Part shown: positions 10,156 to 18,522 of the stretch, one piece after another
Layout of the letters: every line of letters starts with the position of its first letter
Position numbering within the stretch: position 1 is the first letter of the stretch
The notes under the pieces: model-generated
The model's input: the letters and a program-made list of their open reading frames with translations, nothing else
Told to the model about the DNA's origin: nothing
The model's database searches: none
Translations under genes and position numbers: made by a program
Assembly (NCBI GenBank): GCA_937958295.1
Contig: CALFEY010000324.1
Coordinates: forward strand, 1 to 25,656
Source: an uncultured Pseudomonadota bacterium
GTDB lineage: Bacteria; Pseudomonadota; Gammaproteobacteria; Burkholderiales; Casimicrobiaceae
DNA length: 25,656 bases
Reading direction: 5' to 3'

Positions 10156-12360
10156 GTGCCCCCCTTCGATTCCCCTGCCCCTGCTGCGAGCGCTGCCGCC
10201 ACGACCGCGGCGCCCACCCTTCTTGCCGCGAGCGCGGGGCCGTGGCTCGTTCCCGATCGCACGTGCTGGCGTCGCGAGCATGCGAGCAGGCTCGCATTCC
10301 TCGTGGATGGCGCCGACTTCTTCTCAGCGGTCCGCAGCGCGATCGCCAACGCACAACATTCCTTCTACATCCTCGGCTGGGACATCAATAGCGAGGTGAA
10401 GTTGTGTCCCGAGGGCGCCAACGACGGGCTGCCCGATCCGCTCGGCGCGTTCCTCAATGCCGTCGTGACCCGCCGGGCCGAGCTGCGCGGCCACGTGCTG
10501 GGCTGGGACTACGCGATGATCTACGCGCTCGAGCGCGAGTGGTGGTCGCGGCTACGCTTCCGCAGCAGCCGGCTCGCGTTCGAGATGGACGCACGCCACC
10601 CGCTCGGCGCCTCGCACCACCAAAAAGTCATCGTGGTCGACGACCGCGTGGCATTCGTGAGCGGTTTCGACCTCGCCCCCTGCCGCTGGGATACGTCGGA
10701 TCACGCCTGCGACAATCCGTTGCGCACCTGCGCCGGCAAGGCTTACGGCCCCTTCCACGATGTGGGAGCGATCGTCGAGGGCGACTGCGCGCGCGCCTTG
10801 GCCGACCTGTGCCGCGAGCGCTGGCAGCGTGCTACCGGCAGGCCCCCCGTGGCGCCGGCCGAGCCTTCGGGGCCGAGCCCGTGGCCCGCGCAAGTCGTGG
10901 CGGATATCGAAGACGTCGAGGTGGCCATCGCGCGGACCGCGCCTGCCTTCGAAGGCGAGCCGGCGGTCACCGAAGTGCGCGACCTCTACCTCGAGGCGAT
11001 CACCCGCGCGCAACATTTCGTGTTCGCCGAGAATCAATACTTCACGTCCAACATCGTGGCGCGCGCGATGGCGGCTCGTCTGGCCGAGCCTGCCGGTCCG
11101 GAGCTTGCCATGCTCGTTCCCGCCAACGAGAGCGGATGGATCGAGACGTCGACGATGGGCGTGCTCCGCGCGCGCGTCCATGCCCAGCTGCGCCAGGCCG
11201 ACGCGCATGGCCGCTATCGGCTGTACTGTCCCCGCCATGCCTGCGACGAGCCCGACCCGGTGTGCATCAACGTGCACAGCAAGGTGCTCGTGGTCGACGA
11301 CGAGCTCCTCACGCTGGGCTCGGCCAACCTATCCGATCGCTCGATGTGCTACGACACCGAGTGCAACATCGCGCTGGAAGCGGCGGGTGACCCGCGCATT
11401 CGTGCTGTGATCGCGGGCCTGCGCGCGCGTCTTCTGGGCGAGCACCTGGGCGTGGCGCCGGAGACGGTGCTTGCCTCATACGGTGCCTCGCCGGAACCGG
11501 TCGCCTCGCTGCACGCGACCATTGCAGGACTGACCGACCGCCACCGCCGCTACCTCGACCCCCTCGAGCCGGCGCTCGATCCGACGCTCGACGCCGTCCT
11601 GCCGAGTCATGAGGTGATCGATCCCGCCGAGCCGCTGGACGCCGAGGTGCTCATCGCCGACGTTCTGCCGCGCGAGCGTTCCCGCAAGTCCGTGCAGGGG
11701 CGCGTGGTGCTCGGCCTCGCTGCCCTCCTGTTAATGGCCACGCTCGCGCTGATCTGGCGCAACGCGCTTCCCGCCACCCCCGACGCCGTGGCCGAGATCG
11801 CATCGATGGCGCAGGCGTGGCAGGGCACGCCCTGGGTGGCGGTCGCGCTCATCGCGGCCTACGTCGTGGGCGGGTTCATCCTTTTGCCGCTGACGTTCCT
11901 CATCGCAGTGACTGCTGCCCTCTACGGCCCCTTCATTGCCGTGCCCCTCGCCTTGACCGGGGCGCTCGCGAGCGGCGCGGTGACCTTCGCCATCGGCCGG
12001 CGCCTCGAGCGCGGCCTCGTGCGCCGCCTCACCGGGCGTCGCTTCGACCGGCTTGCGCGGCGCCTGGAACGCCGCGGTTTGCTCGCCGTGCTCATCGTGC
12101 GGTTGCTGCCGGTGGCGCCCTTTTCGATCGTCAACGTGGCGGCGGGCGTGACGCGCATCGGTTGGCGCGACTTCCTGCTGGGAACCGTGTTGGGACTGCT
12201 GCCCGGAATCGTGCTCACGTCGGCCTTCATCGATCGCGCGCTGGCGGCACTCGCCGAGCCCAGCGCGGGACGCGTGGCGGCGCTGGCGGGCGTGCTCGCC
12301 GTCATCGTCGCGATGGGCTGGGCCTTGCACCGCAAGTTCAATCGGCCCCTTGCGTCCTGA
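10156..12360 (+). CDS. Phospholipase D-like protein fused to a VTT/DedA-like membrane domain
   Basis: 734 residues with two parts. Residues about 30-500 form a PLD-superfamily phosphodiesterase with two complete HKD motifs: HQKVIVVD at 155-162 and HSKVLVVD at 374-381, each followed by the usual Gly/Ser-rich segment (GSANLSDRS after the second). Residues about 515-734 are a multi-helix membrane domain of the VTT/SNARE-associated Golgi type, with LLPVAPFSIVNVAAGVTRIG and LLPGIVLTSAF. The likely role is phospholipid head-group cleavage or transfer, tethered to the inner membrane by a domain linked to lipid scrambling or transport. The GTG at 10156 is chosen because the open frame upstream to 9907 is Arg/Gly-rich, has no family resemblance and would overlap the divergent gene. 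The next gene starts within a few bases of the stop. Family assignment is firm; the substrate is unknown. Confidence 0.88.
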   Translation: MPPFDSPAPAASAAATTAAPTLLAASAGPWLVPDRTCWRREHASRLAFLVDGADFFSAVRSAIANAQHSFYILGWDINSEVKLCPEGANDGLPDPLGAFLNAVVTRRAELRGHVLGWDYAMIYALEREWWSRLRFRSSRLAFEMDARHPLGASHHQKVIVVDDRVAFVSGFDLAPCRWDTSDHACDNPLRTCAGKAYGPFHDVGAIVEGDCARALADLCRERWQRATGRPPVAPAEPSGPSPWPAQVVADIEDVEVAIARTAPAFEGEPAVTEVRDLYLEAITRAQHFVFAENQYFTSNIVARAMAARLAEPAGPELAMLVPANESGWIETSTMGVLRARVHAQLRQADAHGRYRLYCPRHACDEPDPVCINVHSKVLVVDDELLTLGSANLSDRSMCYDTECNIALEAAGDPRIRAVIAGLRARLLGEHLGVAPETVLASYGASPEPVASLHATIAGLTDRHRRYLDPLEPALDPTLDAVLPSHEVIDPAEPLDAEVLIADVLPRERSRKSVQGRVVLGLAALLLMATLALIWRNALPATPDAVAEIASMAQAWQGTPWVAVALIAAYVVGGFILLPLTFLIAVTAALYGPFIAVPLALTGALASGAVTFAIGRRLERGLVRRLTGRRFDRLARRLERRGLLAVLIVRLLPVAPFSIVNVAAGVTRIGWRDFLLGTVLGLLPGIVLTSAFIDRALAALAEPSAGRVAALAGVLAVIVAMGWALHRKFNRPLAS

Positions 12361-12364
12361 CCCG

Positions 12365-13075
12365 GTGGCGCCCCGGGTGCGCCTGGCCACGTGGAACATT
12401 CACGGCGGCGTGGGCGGTGACCGCCGCCACGACCTCGAGCGGATCTTCGCGGTGCTGACCGAGATCGGTGCCGATGTCATCGCCTTGCAAGAGGTGACAC
12501 CCCTCGCTCTCGAGGAGGGTGTGCTGCGCCACGCCCGCGAGGCGTTGGGCATGCACGTGGCACCGGGACGGACCCTGCGCAAGCGCGAGGCCGACTACGG
12601 CAATGCGCTGCTGTCGCGCTATCCGCTGAAGGAGGTTGCAAGCCTCGACCTGTCGGTCAACGCGTGCGAGCCGCGCAGCGCCGTGGACGCCCGGCTGGAT
12701 GTGGACGGCCACGAGCTACGGGTGGTGGCCACGCACCTCGGCCTGCGGCCGAGCGAGCGGCGCGTTCAGGTCCAGCGGATTCTCGCGGCCTTCGAGCATG
12801 CGCCCATGGGCCCGGCGGTGCTGATGGGCGATGTGAACGAGTGGTACCTGTGGGGCCGACCCTTGCGCTGGTTGCACCGGCGCTTCGCGGTGTCGCGGGC
12901 GCCGGCGACGTTTCCCGCCCGCCGTCCCATGCTCAAACTCGATCGCATCTGGGGCCATCCGGCTGGCGCACTGTCGAACGTGTCGGCGCACCGTTCCCCG
13001 CTCGCGCGACTGGCCTCCGACCACTTGCCGCTCGTGGCGCAGTTCCAGCTGCCTCCGCCCGGGCGGGCGCCGTGA
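12365..13075 (+). CDS. Endonuclease/exonuclease/phosphatase-family protein
   Basis: A 236-residue enzyme of the EEP (DNase I-like) superfamily, which hydrolyses phosphodiesters or phosphate monoesters with a divalent metal. The complete active-site set is visible: N11 in ATWNIHGG, E43 in IALQEVT, H124 in VATHLGL, D156 and N158 in MGDVNEW, and D219-H220 in SDHLPL. There is no signal peptide. The GTG at 12365 lies four bases after the PLD-VTT stop; a TTG at 12350 would instead overlap that gene by 11 bp. Either arrangement implies translational coupling. Because the partner is a phospholipase D, the substrate may be a lipid phosphate or phosphodiester rather than DNA, but the sequence does not decide this. 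It converges on nadE with only 18 bp between stops. Confidence 0.87.
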   Translation: MAPRVRLATWNIHGGVGGDRRHDLERIFAVLTEIGADVIALQEVTPLALEEGVLRHAREALGMHVAPGRTLRKREADYGNALLSRYPLKEVASLDLSVNACEPRSAVDARLDVDGHELRVVATHLGLRPSERRVQVQRILAAFEHAPMGPAVLMGDVNEWYLWGRPLRWLHRRFAVSRAPATFPARRPMLKLDRIWGHPAGALSNVSAHRSPLARLASDHLPLVAQFQLPPPGRAP

Positions 13076-13093
13076 TCGCGAGCGGATGGCGCG

Positions 13094-15157
13094 TCAGCGC
13101 GACGCCGGGCTCGACGGGACGTTCGCTTCGAGCTCGGCGAGCCACGCGTTGGCGTTGCCGTCCGATGGCGCGCGCCAGTCGCCGCGCGGCGAGAGACTGC
13201 CGCCGGACACGACCTTGGGACCGTTGGGCATCGCCGAGCGCTTGAATTGGCTCTCGGCGAAGAAGCGGCGCAGGAACACGGCGAGCCACTTGCGCACATG
13301 GGCCAGGTCGTAGGCATGCCGCGCTTCCACCGGGAAGGCCGGGGGCCAAGGCTCGCGTTCGGCGTCCTTCCAGGCATGCCAGGCGAGGAAGGCGACTTTC
13401 GAGGGGCGCAGGCCGTAACGGGTGATGTAGAAAAGGTGGAAGTCCTGCAGCTCGTAAGGTCCCACGATCTGCTGGGTGCTCTGCAGGTCGCCGTTGGCGT
13501 CGGCGGGCACGAGCTCGGGCGAAATCTCGGTGCCTACGATCGACAGGATCACCTGCGCAGCCGCGGCGTCGACCTGCCCGCTCGCCGCCACCCAGCGCAT
13601 GAGGTACTGGATGAGCGTCTTGGCCAGCGAGCCGTTGACGTTGTAGTGGCTCATTTGGTCGCCCACGCCGTAGGTGCACCACCCGAGCGCGAGCTCGGAC
13701 AGGTCGCCGGTGCCCAGCACGAGCCCGCGGCGCTGGTTGGCAAGACGAAACAGGTAATCGGTGCGCAAGCCGGCCTGCACGTTCTCGAACGTGACGTCGT
13801 AAACGGCCTCGCCCTGTGCGTACGGATGGCCGAGGTCGGCGAGCATCTGCCGCGCGGCCGGCCGGATGTCGAGCTCCTCGGCGGTTACGCCCAGCGCCCG
13901 CATGAGTGCCCACGCATTGGCCTTGGTCTTCTCCGAAGTGGCAAAGCCCGGCATCGTGAAGGCCAGGATGTTTGCACGCGGCAGGCCGAGGCTGTCGAAG
14001 GTGCGCGCGGCCACGAGCAGCGCGTGGCTCGAATCGAGCCCGCCCGACACGCCGATCACGATGTGCTTGAGCCCGGTGGCTTCCAGACGCTTGCGCAAGC
14101 CCTGCACCTGGATGTTGAACGCCTCGAAGCAGTCGCGGTCGAGCTTGTCGGGATCGTCGGGGACAAACGGGAAGCGATCGAGCGGCCGCACGAGACCGAC
14201 ATCGGCATCGCTTGCGGCGTGCTCGAAGACCACGCGCCGGAAGGTCGCTTCCGGATGGCCCGCCGCTGCGGCGGCCGCATCGAAGGTGGGCGTGCGCATG
14301 CGCTCGAGGCGGATGCGCTCGACATCGATGTCCGCGACGGCCATCTGGCTCGCCGACGGAAAGCGCTCCGTGCGCGCGAGGACCACGCCGAGCTCATGAA
14401 TGGTGGCCTGGCCGTCCCATGCGAGGTCCGTGGTGCTCTCGCCCGGACCGGCCGCGGAGTACACGTACGCAGCCTGGCAGCGCATGGACTGCGAGGCGCA
14501 CAGAAGCTCGCGATCGGCGGCCTTGCCGATCACCACGTTGGAAGCGGACAGGTTGCACAGGATGGCGGCGCCGGCGAGCGCGCCGCGGATCGACGGCGGT
14601 GCCGGTGCCCACACGTCCTCGCAGACCTCCACGTGAAAGACGAAATCGCGCAGGCCGGACGACTGGAATACGAGGTCGGTGCCGAACGGCACGCGTTGGC
14701 CGGCGACGTCGATGTGCAGCCCGGCCAGTCCCGCCCCGGGCGCGAACCAGCGATGCTCGTAGTACTCGCGATAGTTGGGCAGGAACGACTTGGGAACCAC
14801 GCCGGCGATCGTGCCCCGCGCGAGGACCACGCCGCAGTTGTACAGGCGGCCGTTGCGGCGCAGCGGTGCGCCGACCACGATGGCAGGCGCGAGCTTGACG
14901 CTGGCGGCGGCAAGGTCGGCAACCGCGCGCTCCACGGCGTCGAGAAGCGCGTCCTGCAGGAAGAGGTCGTCGATGGCGTAGGCGGACAGGCCGAGCTCCG
15001 GGAAGAGCACGAGATCGGCGTGCGCGGCCGCCGCCTCGTCCAGGAGGCAGAGCGTCTCGGCGGCATTGCGGGCAGGGTCGCCCACGGCGGTGCGGGGGGT
15101 GCAGGCGGCCACCCGCACGAAGCCTTGGCGATGCAGCGCGAAGAAGGGTGCGGTCAT
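13094..15157 (-). CDS. nadE: Glutamine-dependent NAD+ synthetase
   Basis: This enzyme makes NAD+ from deamido-NAD+ with ATP, taking ammonia from glutamine. The 687 residues match the long two-domain form. The N-terminal nitrilase-type glutaminase has the catalytic triad E54 (LFPELGLS), K123 (VPKSFLPNYREYYE) and C179 (HVEVCEDVW). The C-terminal synthetase has the PP-loop SGGLDSS at 371-377, then LGTGDLSELALGW and GTEISPELVP. The ATG at 15157 matches the family N-terminus (FVRVAACTPRTAVGDPARNA); the open frame continues upstream but without resemblance. No strong ribosome binding site is seen. The gene stands alone on its strand between convergent and divergent plus-strand neighbours. Confidence 0.97.
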   Translation of the reverse strand: MTAPFFALHRQGFVRVAACTPRTAVGDPARNAAETLCLLDEAAAAHADLVLFPELGLSAYAIDDLFLQDALLDAVERAVADLAAASVKLAPAIVVGAPLRRNGRLYNCGVVLARGTIAGVVPKSFLPNYREYYEHRWFAPGAGLAGLHIDVAGQRVPFGTDLVFQSSGLRDFVFHVEVCEDVWAPAPPSIRGALAGAAILCNLSASNVVIGKAADRELLCASQSMRCQAAYVYSAAGPGESTTDLAWDGQATIHELGVVLARTERFPSASQMAVADIDVERIRLERMRTPTFDAAAAAAGHPEATFRRVVFEHAASDADVGLVRPLDRFPFVPDDPDKLDRDCFEAFNIQVQGLRKRLEATGLKHIVIGVSGGLDSSHALLVAARTFDSLGLPRANILAFTMPGFATSEKTKANAWALMRALGVTAEELDIRPAARQMLADLGHPYAQGEAVYDVTFENVQAGLRTDYLFRLANQRRGLVLGTGDLSELALGWCTYGVGDQMSHYNVNGSLAKTLIQYLMRWVAASGQVDAAAAQVILSIVGTEISPELVPADANGDLQSTQQIVGPYELQDFHLFYITRYGLRPSKVAFLAWHAWKDAEREPWPPAFPVEARHAYDLAHVRKWLAVFLRRFFAESQFKRSAMPNGPKVVSGGSLSPRGDWRAPSDGNANAWLAELEANVPSSPASR

Positions 15158-15286
15158 GGCCGCCGGGCGGCGTGTTGCGCGAAAGACGCCATGGTAGCCG
15201 GAACGACGCGCCGAAAGTCGACCGGCTTGACCACGGGCTGCTGTAGTCCGCCAAAATGCCTCTCCGCCGTGGCCACAGTCAGCATG

Positions 15287-15295
15287 TGTCCGACA
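15287..15295. promoter_or_regulatory. Short palindrome upstream of the second receiver
   Basis: TGTC-C-GACA, a perfect 4+1+4 palindrome in the 239-bp divergent gap between nadE and the receiver, about 100 bp before the receiver ATG. Its TGTCCGAC core recurs upstream of the paralogous receiver (6346-6353). The same gap holds a weak promoter-like pair, TTGACC at 15227-15232 with CAAAAT at 15252-15257, but at a long 19-bp spacing. Nothing else was seen in the gap. Confidence 0.25.
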
Positions 15296-15396
15296 GCAGT
15301 GGGCGGGCGGCCGGGCTATCGTGGGCCCGCCGTGGAGGAACTCCCTCACCGGACATGAAGCGCCGGCACAGGCGGAATCAGGGAGCACCACAGCAA

Positions 15397-15789
15397 ATGA
15401 GCGGCAAGGTGAATGGCTTGCGAGTGGCACTGGTCGAGGACTCCGAGCGGATCCGGGCGCGGCTGGCGGAGACCATCGGCGAGATCCCCAACGTAACGAT
15501 CGCCTTCGTTGCCGAGACCGAGGGCGAGGCCGTGCGACAGCTTGCGGCAGAGCCGTGGGATGTCGTGATCCTGGATCTGCAGCTCAAGTCGGGAACGGGG
15601 CTCGGCGTGTTGAAGGCGATGCACGACTGGCGCAGCGACGCCCCGCGCACCGCCATCGTCTTCACCAACTATGGCTTCCCGCAATACCGGGAGCGGGCGC
15701 TCAAGCTCGGCGCCCATCATTTCTTCGACAAGGCGAAGGACTTGGACGCCCTGCGCGGCGTTCTCGTGGCACTGGCCGCCAACTACTAG
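15397..15789 (+). CDS. Stand-alone response-regulator receiver protein (paralogue of 5793-6203)
   Basis: A 130-residue CheY-like receiver without an output domain. The acidic pair is E14-D15 in LVEDS, the predicted phospho-acceptor is D60 in VVILDLQLKSGTG, the switch Thr is T90 in IVFTNYGF, and the conserved Lys is K112 in FFDKAKD. All phosphorylation residues are intact. The start at 15397 has GGGAG 13 bases upstream; an ATG at 15355 and one at 15256 are possible but add Arg-rich sequence without family resemblance. It shares unusual segments with the other receiver (FTNY-FPQY and LGA--FFDKA-DL). It precedes the YqjE/YqjK-like pair by 153 bp, with a GC hairpin in between. No kinase or output partner is visible, so it probably acts by protein contact or as a phosphate sink. 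Confidence 0.88.
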   Translation: MSGKVNGLRVALVEDSERIRARLAETIGEIPNVTIAFVAETEGEAVRQLAAEPWDVVILDLQLKSGTGLGVLKAMHDWRSDAPRTAIVFTNYGFPQYRERALKLGAHHFFDKAKDLDALRGVLVALAANY

Positions 15790-15814
15790 GGACCCGCTTG
15801 TAGGACAACCACGA

Positions 15815-15831
15815 CCGGCGCGGCGCGCCGG
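15815..15831. terminator. GC hairpin after the receiver gene
   Basis: A perfect 7-bp stem CCGGCGC / GCGCCGG with a 3-nt loop, 26 bp after the receiver stop. There is no T-run on either side, so intrinsic termination is doubtful. It may be an attenuating or mRNA-end hairpin between the receiver and the holin-like gene. Confidence 0.3.
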
Positions 15832-15942
15832 CGTCCGATGGCCGCGGCCCGACGCGGGCGGCATTCTCGGGCGGGCAATCCCATCACAACAACGCCGCCA
15901 CGCGCGCTGCCCGCGCGCGCCCGGCACGCCGCAGGAAGCGCC

Positions 15943-16380
15943 ATGTCATCCACCGATTCAATGCTCGGCCGTCCTCCCGGAGAACCCGCGCGCCCGGCCA
16001 CGGGCGCCGCGCCCGCGTCCTTCGCGGGGCGCGTGACGTCCCTGGTCCGGGACGCCGGCAACCTCGCGCGCGATCACCTCGAGCTCGCCGTGCTCGAGAC
16101 GCGGCGGGCAGGCATCGGTCTTACCAAGGTGCTCGTGGCCGCGGTGGTCATCTCCATCCTCGTCATCACGGCCTGGCTCACATTTGTGGCGGGCTTCATC
16201 GTGTGGATCACCGATACCGGCGTGAGCTGGCCCGCCGCGCTGTGCGTGGGCGGCGGGGTCAACCTCGCGTTCGCCTTCGCGATGGCGATGTGGATCCGCA
16301 AGCAGAAGGACGCCTGGGCCTTCGAGGCCACCCTGCGCCAACTGCGCCAGACGGCCGAAGACGCGAAGGAGATCAGCTGA
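15943..16380 (+). CDS. Holin-X/YqjE-like inner membrane protein
   Basis: A 145-residue membrane protein. It has a polar, Pro/Ala-rich N-terminus, an amphipathic segment (DAGNLARDHLELAVLETRRA), and two transmembrane helices at roughly 65-90 (VLVAAVVISILVITAWLTFV) and 100-118 (ALCVGGGVNLAFAFAMAMW). A charged tail (FEATLRQLRQTAEDAKEIS) follows. This is the usual layout of the phage-holin-family (Holin-X) and YqjE proteins, which are chromosomal and stress-associated rather than lytic. The start has AGGAAG five to six bases upstream. The stop overlaps the next gene as TGATG, so the pair is translationally coupled. No YqjD/DUF883 gene is present upstream, where one often lies. Confidence 0.8.
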   Translation: MSSTDSMLGRPPGEPARPATGAAPASFAGRVTSLVRDAGNLARDHLELAVLETRRAGIGLTKVLVAAVVISILVITAWLTFVAGFIVWITDTGVSWPAALCVGGGVNLAFAFAMAMWIRKQKDAWAFEATLRQLRQTAEDAKEIS

Positions 16381-16781
16381 TGGCGGCCGGCACCGACCTT
16401 TCCCTCGACGCCCAGGTGGAGCTCGTGGAAAAGCGCATGGCACTTCGCCGCGCGCGGATCGTGGCGGAACTTGTCGACGTGCGCACGGAGGCGTCGAGGG
16501 TGACCGCCCGGGCCACCCGCTACCTGCCGCTCGCCGGCGCCGCGGCGGCGCTCGTGGTGGGCTTCGTGATGGCACGCAAGCGGCCGGCCGCCGCGGTTGT
16601 GCGCGGCACACGGATGGCCCCTTCGCCCGCCCCGGTGGCCACGCCCGTGGCCCGCGGCCTTCTGGCCACGGCGGTTGCCCTGGCGGCAGGGTCCTTGCGC
16701 TTTGCCACGTCCGCCGAAGGCCGCATGCTCTGGCAGGCCTTCAAGGCGGCGCGCGCCCGCGCCCAGCGCCCGTCGCCCTGA
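16380..16781 (+). CDS. Small YqjK-like membrane-associated protein
   Basis: 133 residues. The first 45 are a charged helix (LDAQVELVEKRMALRRARIV) with a possible coiled coil. One hydrophobic segment near 55-68 (LPLAGAAAALVVGFVMARK) ends in positive charge, and a weaker one follows near 92-105 (LLATAVALAAG). The C-terminus is Arg/Ala-rich. I assign it as a YqjK-like partner mainly from its position directly after the YqjE-like gene and its overall layout; similarity is weak and function unknown. The ATG at 16380 shares its A with the upstream stop. The last 41 bp overlap the 3' end of the ligase gene on the other strand, so the two genes are convergent and overlapping. Confidence 0.65.
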   Translation: MAAGTDLSLDAQVELVEKRMALRRARIVAELVDVRTEASRVTARATRYLPLAGAAAALVVGFVMARKRPAAAVVRGTRMAPSPAPVATPVARGLLATAVALAAGSLRFATSAEGRMLWQAFKAARARAQRPSP

Positions 16782-18522
16782 TTGCGGCATCGGCGTCGGC
16801 CGCGGGATCAAGCGGGGCCGCGCGGCCGAGCAGTGCCTCGAGCGTGGCAAGCGTGTCTGCCTCGTGCAGGGGCTTGTCGGGACGGCGGCGCAGGATCCGC
16901 GGAAAGCGCACGGCGATGCCGCTGCGATGGCGACCACTGCGGCTGATCCCTTCGAAGCCCAGCTCGAAGACGAGGCTCGGCACCAGGCTGCGCACCGGAC
17001 CGAAGCGCTCGGCGGTCGTGCGCCGCACCACGCGGTCGACGGCCGCGATCTCCTCGTCGGTGAGCCCCGAGTAGGCCTTGGCAAAGGGAACGAGTTGCAG
17101 ATCGTCGGGCCCGGGCGTTGCACGACGGGCGATGGCATCGACCACCGCGCGGGCCTCGTCCGCATCGCGCGGGGGACGGCTCCACACCGCGAAGGTGTAG
17201 TCGGTGTACAGGCTCGCGCGCCGGCCATGGCCCGCCTGGGCATAGATGAGCACGGCATCCACCCCATAGGGATCGATCTTCCACTTCCACCAGGTGCCGC
17301 CGGCCAGGTCAGCCTGCTTGCGGCGCCCGGCGCCGTAGCGCGAACCGCGCGCCTTCAGCATGAGCCCTTCGACGCCGCGAGCGCGCGCCTCGGCACGCAA
17401 GGTCGCGAAAGCCTCCCAATCCGGTGCCGTGAGCAGTGGCGAGAGCGCGAGCCGCGGTTGCGTCGCCGCCAGCGCCTCCAAGCGCGCGCGTCGCGCGTGT
17501 AGAGGCTCGTCGCGCAGGTCCTGCCCCGACGCCTGGAGCAGGTCGTAGGCGAGGAAGGTCGCCGGCGCGTCGTCGAGGATGCGGCGAGTGAGGCTCTTGC
17601 GACCAATGCGCTGCTGGAGCAAGGCGAACGGCGCGAGCGTGCCGTCGCGCCACGCGACGATCTCGCCATCGAGCACCGTGCCGTCGGGCAACGGCGCGGC
17701 AAGCGACGCCACTTCCGGAAAGCGGTCGGTGACGAGCTCCTCGCCCCGCGACCACACGTGCACCGCGCCGTCGCGCTTGACGACCTGTGCGCGAATGCCG
17801 TCGTACTTCCACTCTACCTGCCAGTCGCCCGGCGCGCCCAGGCGATCGGCCAGCGTCTCGGGTGCGGGGTCGAGCGGATGCGCGAGGAAGAACGGGTAGG
17901 GCTCGCCGCCTTGCGGCTCGGTGGAGACATCCTGCGCGTCCACGAGCGCGGCGTAGCGCGCGGCGGTGGGCAGCGCCCGTCCGTCGGTGTAGCCCATCAT
18001 CCGTCCGGCGATGCGGGTGGCGTCCACGCCCGCGGCTTGGGCGAGCGCGCGCTGCACCAGGAGCTTGCTCACGCCCACGCGAAAGGCACCGCCGATGAGC
18101 TTGTTGAGGAGGAAGCGCTCGGGGCCGTCGAGCTCGTCCCACCAGCCCTGGATGCGCTCCACTTGGGTGGCCGCGTCGACGTCGCGCAACGGGAGCAGGC
18201 GCATCTCGATCCACTGCGCCAAGCCGAGATCGCTCGTGCGCGAGGGCGGGGGCAAGATCAGGGCGAGCGTCTCCGCGAGATCGCCCACCGCGGCGTAAGA
18301 AGCCTGGACGAGCCACGGGGCGACGCCGGCACGCGCGCCCGCCGCCGCCGCGAGCAGTGCCGACGGCACCCCCCGCCGCGGCTTGCCGCCCGCCAGGAAG
18401 TACACCGCCCATGCGGCATCGGCTGCGGGCGCTTCGGTGAAGTACTGGCGCAAGGCCGCCACCTTCGCCTGCGTGGCCGTGGTGGCGTCGAGTTCCGCGA
18501 AGAGGCGGGCGAAGCGCCTCAC
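16741..18522 (-). CDS. ATP-dependent DNA ligase
   Basis: A 593-residue ATP-dependent ligase. An N-terminal DNA-binding domain (about 1-200; FAELDATTATQAKVAALRQY, MMGYTDGRALP) is followed by the adenylation domain. Its active-site motif KYDGIRAQ has K239 as the predicted AMP acceptor; later motifs include DGEIVAW, LLQASG and EGLMLKARGSRYGAGRRK. A C-terminal OB domain follows, with WKWKIDPYGVDAVLIYAQAGHG and a terminal FPRILRRRPDKP. No polymerase or phosphoesterase domain of the LigD type is fused. The GTG start at 18522 overlaps the exonuclease stop by four bases (GTGA). Ligases of this type are commonly encoded with a metallo-beta-lactamase exonuclease, an Lhr-type helicase and a calcineurin-like phosphoesterase; only the exonuclease is here. 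Its role in DNA repair is inferred from that partner. The tail overlaps a convergent gene. Confidence 0.94.
   Translation of the reverse strand: MRRFARLFAELDATTATQAKVAALRQYFTEAPAADAAWAVYFLAGGKPRRGVPSALLAAAAGARAGVAPWLVQASYAAVGDLAETLALILPPPSRTSDLGLAQWIEMRLLPLRDVDAATQVERIQGWWDELDGPERFLLNKLIGGAFRVGVSKLLVQRALAQAAGVDATRIAGRMMGYTDGRALPTAARYAALVDAQDVSTEPQGGEPYPFFLAHPLDPAPETLADRLGAPGDWQVEWKYDGIRAQVVKRDGAVHVWSRGEELVTDRFPEVASLAAPLPDGTVLDGEIVAWRDGTLAPFALLQQRIGRKSLTRRILDDAPATFLAYDLLQASGQDLRDEPLHARRARLEALAATQPRLALSPLLTAPDWEAFATLRAEARARGVEGLMLKARGSRYGAGRRKQADLAGGTWWKWKIDPYGVDAVLIYAQAGHGRRASLYTDYTFAVWSRPPRDADEARAVVDAIARRATPGPDDLQLVPFAKAYSGLTDEEIAAVDRVVRRTTAERFGPVRSLVPSLVFELGFEGISRSGRHRSGIAVRFPRILRRRPDKPLHEADTLATLEALLGRAAPLDPAADADAAIRATGAGRGRAPP

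Noticed and set aside
13055..13066. 12-bp perfect palindrome CCGCCCGGGCGG at the end of the EEP gene as a terminator
   Set aside because: It has no loop and no T-run and lies inside coding sequence; such GC palindromes are expected at this base composition.
13247..15358. 703-codon plus-strand frame opposite nadE
   Set aside because: Antisense shadow; nadE on the other strand has complete catalytic motifs.
15158..15430. Upstream extension of nadE
   Set aside because: The added residues have no resemblance to the family, run into the divergent receiver gene, and the ATG at 15157 matches the expected N-terminus.
15943..16781. Prophage lysis module suggested by the holin-family protein
   Set aside because: No endolysin, spanin or structural phage gene is nearby, and the layout matches the chromosomal YqjE/YqjK pair.
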